Of a stretch of DNA of 64,000 nt, positions 58,641-64,000 are shown one piece after another. Under the pieces are notes generated by a model. The model was not told the origin of the DNA. It saw only the letters and a list, made by a program, of their open reading frames with translations, and made no database searches. The DNA comes from Beta vulgaris subsp. vulgaris (lineage: Eukaryota > Streptophyta > Magnoliopsida > Caryophyllales > Amaranthaceae). Location: NCBI RefSeq assembly GCF_026745355.1, contig NC_079208.1:47321577-47385576 (forward strand). Direction: 5' to 3'. The position numbers were made by a program, and so were the translations under genes. Position 1 is the stretch's first letter, and each line of letters begins with the position of its first letter.

Positions 58641-59877
58641 GGGTGCGTTCTATTCAACTTATTGGACCTGAACTTATTGGAACTTATCTGAACTGAACTT
58701 ATTGAACCTGAACTGAACTTATTGAAACTTATTAAACCTGATTGGACCTGATTCAACTTATTGGACCTGATTGAACCTGATTGGAACTTATTGGACTTGA
58801 TTGAACCTGATTGACCTTATTGGGCCTTATTGGAACTTATTGACCCTGATTGAAACTTATTATTCCTTATTGGACCTGATTGAAACTTATTAGACCTTAT
58901 TGGACCTGATTGAAACTTATTTGACCTTATTAGACAAAAACATTGACCATGAATAATATAAATATTACCACTAACGTAAATACTACCCCTCAAAATTTTT
59001 TATGGAATAATAGTTATTATAATTCGTCCTTTAAAAAATAATGATGATTAATTATCTCTTATGATAATTAATTTAACAAAAATATTACTATTTATATATT
59101 TGCCTATACATAACTTTCATCACTAATATATCTAATAGTGTTTTTTTAATTTTATAAAACACTAGTAGAAAATCAAAAAATTAATTTTACAAAATACTAG
59201 TAGTTACTAATTTAAGCTGAGCAAAAGGCAGTGAACTTTCATTGTAAAGGGCATGATTATGGGCCTGATTCTCCTTTTCCTAATCAATGAAAATAAAACC
59301 AACTTATCGAAAAAAAAGTAATACAAGTAATACTATACATTGTGGTACTTTAATAAAAAATTCTAATAATAACATAATCAGCTAATAGTAATATGAATAA
59401 TAAAATAATAGACATAATACAAATAAATAATAAAATAATAGACATAATACAAATAAATAATAAAATAATAGACATAATACAAATAAATAATAAAATAATA
59501 GACACTAATACAAGTATAATACTATATAATCATTGTGGTACTTTAATTAAAATTCTAGTAATAACATAATCCGCCAATAGTGATATGAAATTATGAATAA
59601 CAAAATAGTGGACAATAATACAAATGTTTATTAAACATTGACTATTTGGACCTTATTGGACCTTATTAGACCTGATTGGAACTTATTGGACCTTATTAGA
59701 CCTGATTGGAACTTATTGCACCTGATTGGAACTTATTGCACCTAATTGGAACTTATTGGACCTTATTAGACCTTATTGGAACTTATTGCACTTATTAGAC
59801 CTTATTGCAACTTATCTGAACTTATCTGAACTTATTGGACCTGAAACTTAATTTTTTAAGTTGAACAGAACGCACCC
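58641..59877. mobile_element. PIF/Harbinger-like element, TSD TTA, TTATTGGACCTG words
   Basis: The 20-bp ends GGGTGCGTTCTATTCAACTT and (reverse complement) GGGTGCGTTCTGTTCAACTT differ at one base and are flanked by TTA (58638-58640, 59878-59880). Beside each end lie about 200-290 bp of GAACTTATTGGACCTGATTG-type words. The AT-rich middle has a 30-bp tandem repeat (about 59390-59506, roughly four units containing AATAATAGACATAATAC). There is no transposase. Confidence 0.9.
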
Positions 59878-59884
59878 TTATAAG

Positions 59885-59945
59885 ATATCGAACACGTGAC
59901 TTTGAAATAAAAAGTGAAAGTCTAACCATGATCAAATCCAACATA
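59885..59945 (-). repeat. tRNA-like remnant (minus strand)
   Basis: The minus strand has CATGGTTAGACTTTCAC and, 20 bases on, GTCACGTGTTCGATATC, the same layout as 19618-19675. It lies just outside the preceding PIF element. Confidence 0.4.
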
Positions 59946-59962
59946 ACCACCAATGTTTAGTA

Positions 59963-60225
59963 CTTCCACCGTACTGTTTTAAATGACACATTTACTTTTT
60001 CATGCAACCCAACTCGCTTCTTTTATCATTAATATCTTTAATTGTGCAGACGTAAAAAAAATATTAAAAACTTATAATTTGATAGTATGTATCGAGACGA
60101 ATCTAACACGATCCCACTTAAATATGTTTTTCTTAATATAATGGCGATAAATTGGAGTCAAAATTGATCAATGTATATATAGTGTCATTTCACCCAATGT
60201 TTCATTTAAAACAACACGGAGGAAG
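59963..60225. mobile_element. Stowaway-like MITE, 263 bp
   Basis: The left end CTTCCACCGTACTGTTTTAA and the inverse right end TTAAAACAACACGGAGGAAG are flanked by TA (59961-59962, 60226-60227). Confidence 0.85.
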
Positions 60226-61409
60226 TATTTGAGAATAAAATATCATAAGTATAGTTTTTAAAATGATTTACACAAGTAGTTCGATACCTAACATTTTTAT
60301 GATAATAACAAAAGATTATTGTAAACATAAACTCTTACTTCAATTACTTGTAGAAAGTTAAGCTATTGCTTTCATCCCCAAACTTTTAAAAAATTTATTT
60401 TTTCAAGATATCATGTAATTACTTATCATGTCATTACGCCAAATTTTCTTCAATAGACAAAAATTTGCAAAGAGCAACAATTCAAGGCATCATTCAAAAT
60501 ACTCACTAGTTTTAGACAAAATGGTGATATATATATTAGTGACTTATGACATAAAATGAAAAAAAAATATATTAGCTTAGTGATCAAGCAATAAAATAGA
60601 AAGACATATGGGCCTAAATTTGCCGACGGAAGAAAGAGACTTTCAACGAAAAAGGTTACTTAAGCACCTGGCCCATCACTATTATTGGGCATTAACTTTT
60701 ATTGCTTTGTCAATAATGTTCATTGGATTTAGTGATTTACTGGGTAGGTCATGTCCACTGATAAGAGGTACGCTTGCAGCGCTTATACTGAGTAATTTTT
60801 ATTTTGATTTTTAGTTAGCGTCTTCGTGTGCACAACCATATTAGCACCACAAGATGTAAACAATGAATATAATGGATGTTTCCTTTAGGAAAAAAAGTAT
60901 TTAATTTTGGAGTCTATTTTAGTTGGTGTTCATTTTCTTTCTTATGGACTTGTTCATAAAAGGCATGCTTTAATACAAAAATTTTTAATAAGTACCTATA
61001 CATCAATTTGCAAATGGTTTTCTCGGATTTTGAATAACATACTTCCTTTCACAAGTTATATACTTGTTGAACTTGTAGTAGGTGTTAAGAGTAGAGTTTA
61101 ACTCGAACATAGGATTACTTAGCTCGATTTGCAACATTTTTACTCGAGTTTTAGCTTAGCAAAATTTTGAGTCTTTTCGTGTTAAACTTTACAAATTCAA
61201 CTTACTTCAAATCTAAACTTGAGTGACAATTATAAATACCCTTTTGTTGTTTCATTTGCACTTCTCATGGGTGATGTGCAAAATCTTAATTTACTATTAA
61301 TTTTATGTTAAATTTAGAGCGTGATAACGATCTTTTATAGCAAAGCTTAGTCACACTAGACTTATTAAATTTTTGAGACAAGTTGAAATATTTCATGAGG
61401 TTGTTCGGC
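60226..61409. other. AT-rich intergenic sequence, no recognised gene
   Basis: Frames of 68 codons (60608-60814) and 64 codons (60907-61101) are hydrophobic but match nothing I know, and they lack supporting splice or promoter context. A CTCGAG/ACTCGA-word stretch occurs at 61095-61165. Confidence 0.4.
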
Positions 61410-62478
61410 CAGGGGTGGATCCAGCGTGGGTTCAGCTGAACCCACGTGGATCCGTGGGAAAAACTGAATTTTACTAGAAAGAGAAAAATGGTTATACGTT
61501 TAAGCGCTGAATAATTATAATTATATGTAGTATGGTTCAGTGGTGATGATGTTCGTGTGAAGCTGTGACATATATGTCTTGGGTATGCTTGATCGCGAGG
61601 TCAAATCCCAGCAAAAGCATTTTTTCCCTTTCTTTTTCTCTCTTTGTTTTTTATTACTTTCTTGGTTCTATTTTCCCAATATCTTCAATCCTCCAGCTTT
61701 CTTTCGTTAGAAATTTTCCCCATCCACCTAGTACTAATACATTAACTAGGTTGTAGGCTTTAAGACTTTAGTATTAAACTGAAAGTTAGGGAATCAAATC
61801 ATGTATAACGAATTTATTATTATTGTTGTATATGGATCACATATAGTAAAACAATCTAAGTGAGAGTGTCACGTGGCGCCGTTCCTTGGTTAAGAACACC
61901 TCTTAATATATTAGTATAGATAGAAAATGAATCTCGTCTAATTTCACCTTTCTTCCAATTTCCTTAGCTTGCTTAAGCAATCAATTATCAATAGCATTTA
62001 TTTATTTGCCAAACCATATTACAAAGACTTTATTGTTGTTGAATTGTAATTATTTATTTTAGATTTCATTTCTTTTGTTGATTGTTAATACTATTTTTTT
62101 GTTTCTTCATTTCACGAGTGAGAGTTTTCAGAGTTTATAGCACTTGTTTACCTAAAGACAACTTATCAAAATTTTATCAATATAAGTTAAAGCAAACTGA
62201 GTTTTAATTCATTGGTTGATTATGAAGATTAATATATGCAGTGAGATTATGTCCTTTGTAATACTAATTTTAATTTAATAGTTGCAAATACATATTTTTT
62301 CATCTCATTGAAAGATTAAAATTGAAAAATAATGTAGACTCAGAATACAATCAACCAGTATAAGTGTCTTTAATGTCTTTGAATATAAGTATTAATATTA
62401 AAATTTCGCGCGGCTAGTTTTGGCTCTATGTTTGAACCAGTTCGAACCCACGTGGTTCAATTTTTGGATCCGCCACTG
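61410..62478. mobile_element. hAT-type element with CAGGGGTGGATCC ends, 8-bp TSD
   Basis: The left end CAGGGGTGGATCCAG and the right end TTGGATCCGCCACTG are imperfect inverted repeats. The flanks TGTTCGGC and TGTTTGGC agree at 7 of 8 positions. A tRNA-like block at about 61530-61620 (GGTTCAGTGGTGATG, then CGAGGTCAAATCCCAGC followed by T-rich sequence) parallels those in the other two CAG-type hAT elements. The outer GAACCCACGTGG motif is present near both ends. Confidence 0.8.
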
Positions 62479-64000
62479 TGTTTGGCTCCTTGGCACCCGT
62501 AAAAATATTTACTGAGTAGAATAGAACTCATAAATAATTATTATCTTTTAGTTGTCTATATCCAGTGGGTAATACATACTAGATATATTTATCAATCTTC
62601 CTCAACGTCCTACTTTGTTTCTTGTCAACCAAACTTTCCAACAAAATAAATTATTTAAACCATGATTATATTACCATATAATTCTTTCTAAATCATTACT
62701 ATTTAAGTTCAAAACCTTAACTAAGATATGCACTAGTAGATAAAACATATTCAAAAATAAAATAAGTGAGACTATATGCTTATGAGTTGGTCATATGAAG
62801 ACTTGATTATTATTTTTATCTCTATTATATAAGTTAGGGGAGCAATGGTGTCCCCCTTAAAATTTACTTAAATGTCCTTTTGGCCATCTAATCAACCCCA
62901 ATTTCATGCATAAACTTGCCAAAACAAAATTATCAATCAAATCAAATTTAAACCCAATCAACTCATATATATAAGATTCAATCATATAAACTTGCTAATA
63001 AAAAAGATTCAATCAAAAAGATTTATAATCAAGAACTTACCAAACATTAATACTACATACAATAACAAAAAAAAAAATTACACGGCATAACATCCTCTCA
63101 AATCAATTTTTTCATAACACAAACTCCAATAAAAAAAAAATCAGTTCTCTCATAGATTGGAGCTTCACGACATCCTCAAATACGGAATTCTGAAATTTTA
63201 CCGATTCTTTACCGTTAATCAGGTACAAAGTTCGTTATTGAAAATGAAATTATGTGTGTTGTTCTATGTTCAGTAGATCTTAGAAATATGTACTATGTTC
63301 GAGTAAAATAAACTCAAATTACAGTAACTCTTACGAATATTTGTTGTATCATATTTTTTCCAAATTTTTTTTTTAAATTACAGTTTATTAAAATTTAATT
63401 CGAAGATAGTTGAAATTCAAAATAAAATTACATCATAAATGAAAAAAAATGAAATTTCGTCAAAAATGACTTCAATATTCGTGCCTCGGATATAAAAAAA
63501 TCTGAGACAAAATATAACTCGAATTGTTTCTGTGCCCATATATTAAAAAGAATTTGAGAAAAAAAATAATTAAACCCATATATTAAAATCGAAAAACTCA
63601 AATTACGTTAATATAACTTTAATATTCGTGCCCAAATATAAAAAAAAAAATTGAGACATAATATGAGAACCCGAATTTGGGGGAAATTAAAAAAATACTT
63701 AAACCTATATATTAAAATCAAATAATGTGCCCATAATCGAATTTCAATATAAACTGCAGAGCTTGGGTCATTACCGCAAGCAAGCTCGGCGATCCATGAC
63801 GGGCGGAGCGAAAGCCAATTCCATGACTGTCAAAGCCAACTCTGCAACTTTCTTGAGAGAGAGAAATAATCGAGTATGTGGTTTGAATTAGGGAAAATTA
63901 ATGAAGATGATGTTTAATTGAATAGAGAGAGAGAAAAAATATTATGTGAAATTCAAAAATATGGGTATGGTAATTGGAGGAGTAGTGGTTTGATTTGGGG
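62479..64000. other. AT-rich intergenic sequence to window end
   Basis: No coding frame was recognised. CTCTATTATATAAGTTAGGGG at 62820 may be an end of the repeat also seen at 32948. A short GC-richer patch at 63755-63850 (CAAGCTCGGCGATCC) is unexplained. Confidence 0.4.

Noticed and set aside
61860..61922. Helitron terminus (CACGTGGC..TTAATATATTAGTATAGA), with a twin at 19738-19798
   Set aside because: The ends resemble reversed Helitron 5' termini, but no matching CTRR hairpin end was found for either, so no element can be drawn.

Overview
This looks like plant nuclear DNA from a transposon-rich eudicot region. The evidence is the AT-rich intergenic sequence, plant-type Athila, copia and LINE elements, many MITEs, and an intron-containing F-box/LRR gene family. 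The elements built on CTGAACTGAA and TTATTGGACCTG words resemble ones I associate with Caryophyllales (spinach/quinoa/beet relatives), but I cannot name the species. I found no intact protein-coding gene: the only host genes are two decayed F-box/LRR pseudogenes, and nearly all other long ORFs are transposon fragments or shadows.

Layout. 1-4.8 kb: MITE remnants, a 60-bp tandem repeat, a MULE-type element with a 10-bp target duplication, and a CACTA-like element. 4.88-9.94 kb: a probable solo LTR (5-bp target duplication CCTGT) interrupted by a 5'-truncated LINE and a hAT-type element with a 78-bp minisatellite. 10.1-19.5 kb: a run of non-autonomous DNA transposons (two back-to-back PIF/Harbinger-like elements, Stowaway-like elements, one of them holding a poly(A) retroposon with an 18-bp duplication, a hAT directly beside a PIF), plus a decayed tandem-repeat field at 15.1-16.3 kb.

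19.9-58.5 kb: remains of a tandem F-box array. Unit A (about 21.5-26.6 kb) and unit B (34.5-38.9 kb) each carry a minus-strand F-box/LRR pseudogene with the same four-exon layout, a 5'-UTR intron and a downstream SINE. Unit C (57.9-58.5 kb) keeps only the flank. A Ty3/gypsy remnant (26.7-31.1 kb), itself split by a CACTA element, lies between A and B. Between B and C is a 19-kb nested complex: a MULE-like element (38938-57943, 9-bp duplication TAACTACTT) hosting a degenerate Ty1/copia (39145-43974) and a large Athila-type Ty3/gypsy element (44125-57072). The paralogous units serve as empty sites for several insertions.

58.6-64 kb: a 1.2-kb PIF/Harbinger-like element, a Stowaway-like element, a hAT-type element with a tRNA-like segment, and AT-rich sequence in which I recognise no gene.

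The most unusual signal is in the Athila element: about 24 copies of the near-palindrome GGTGCGGGCGCACC, in two arrays (LTR and 3' internal region), with neighbours inside clusters almost always exactly 21 nt apart. The truncated LTR copy ends inside such an array.
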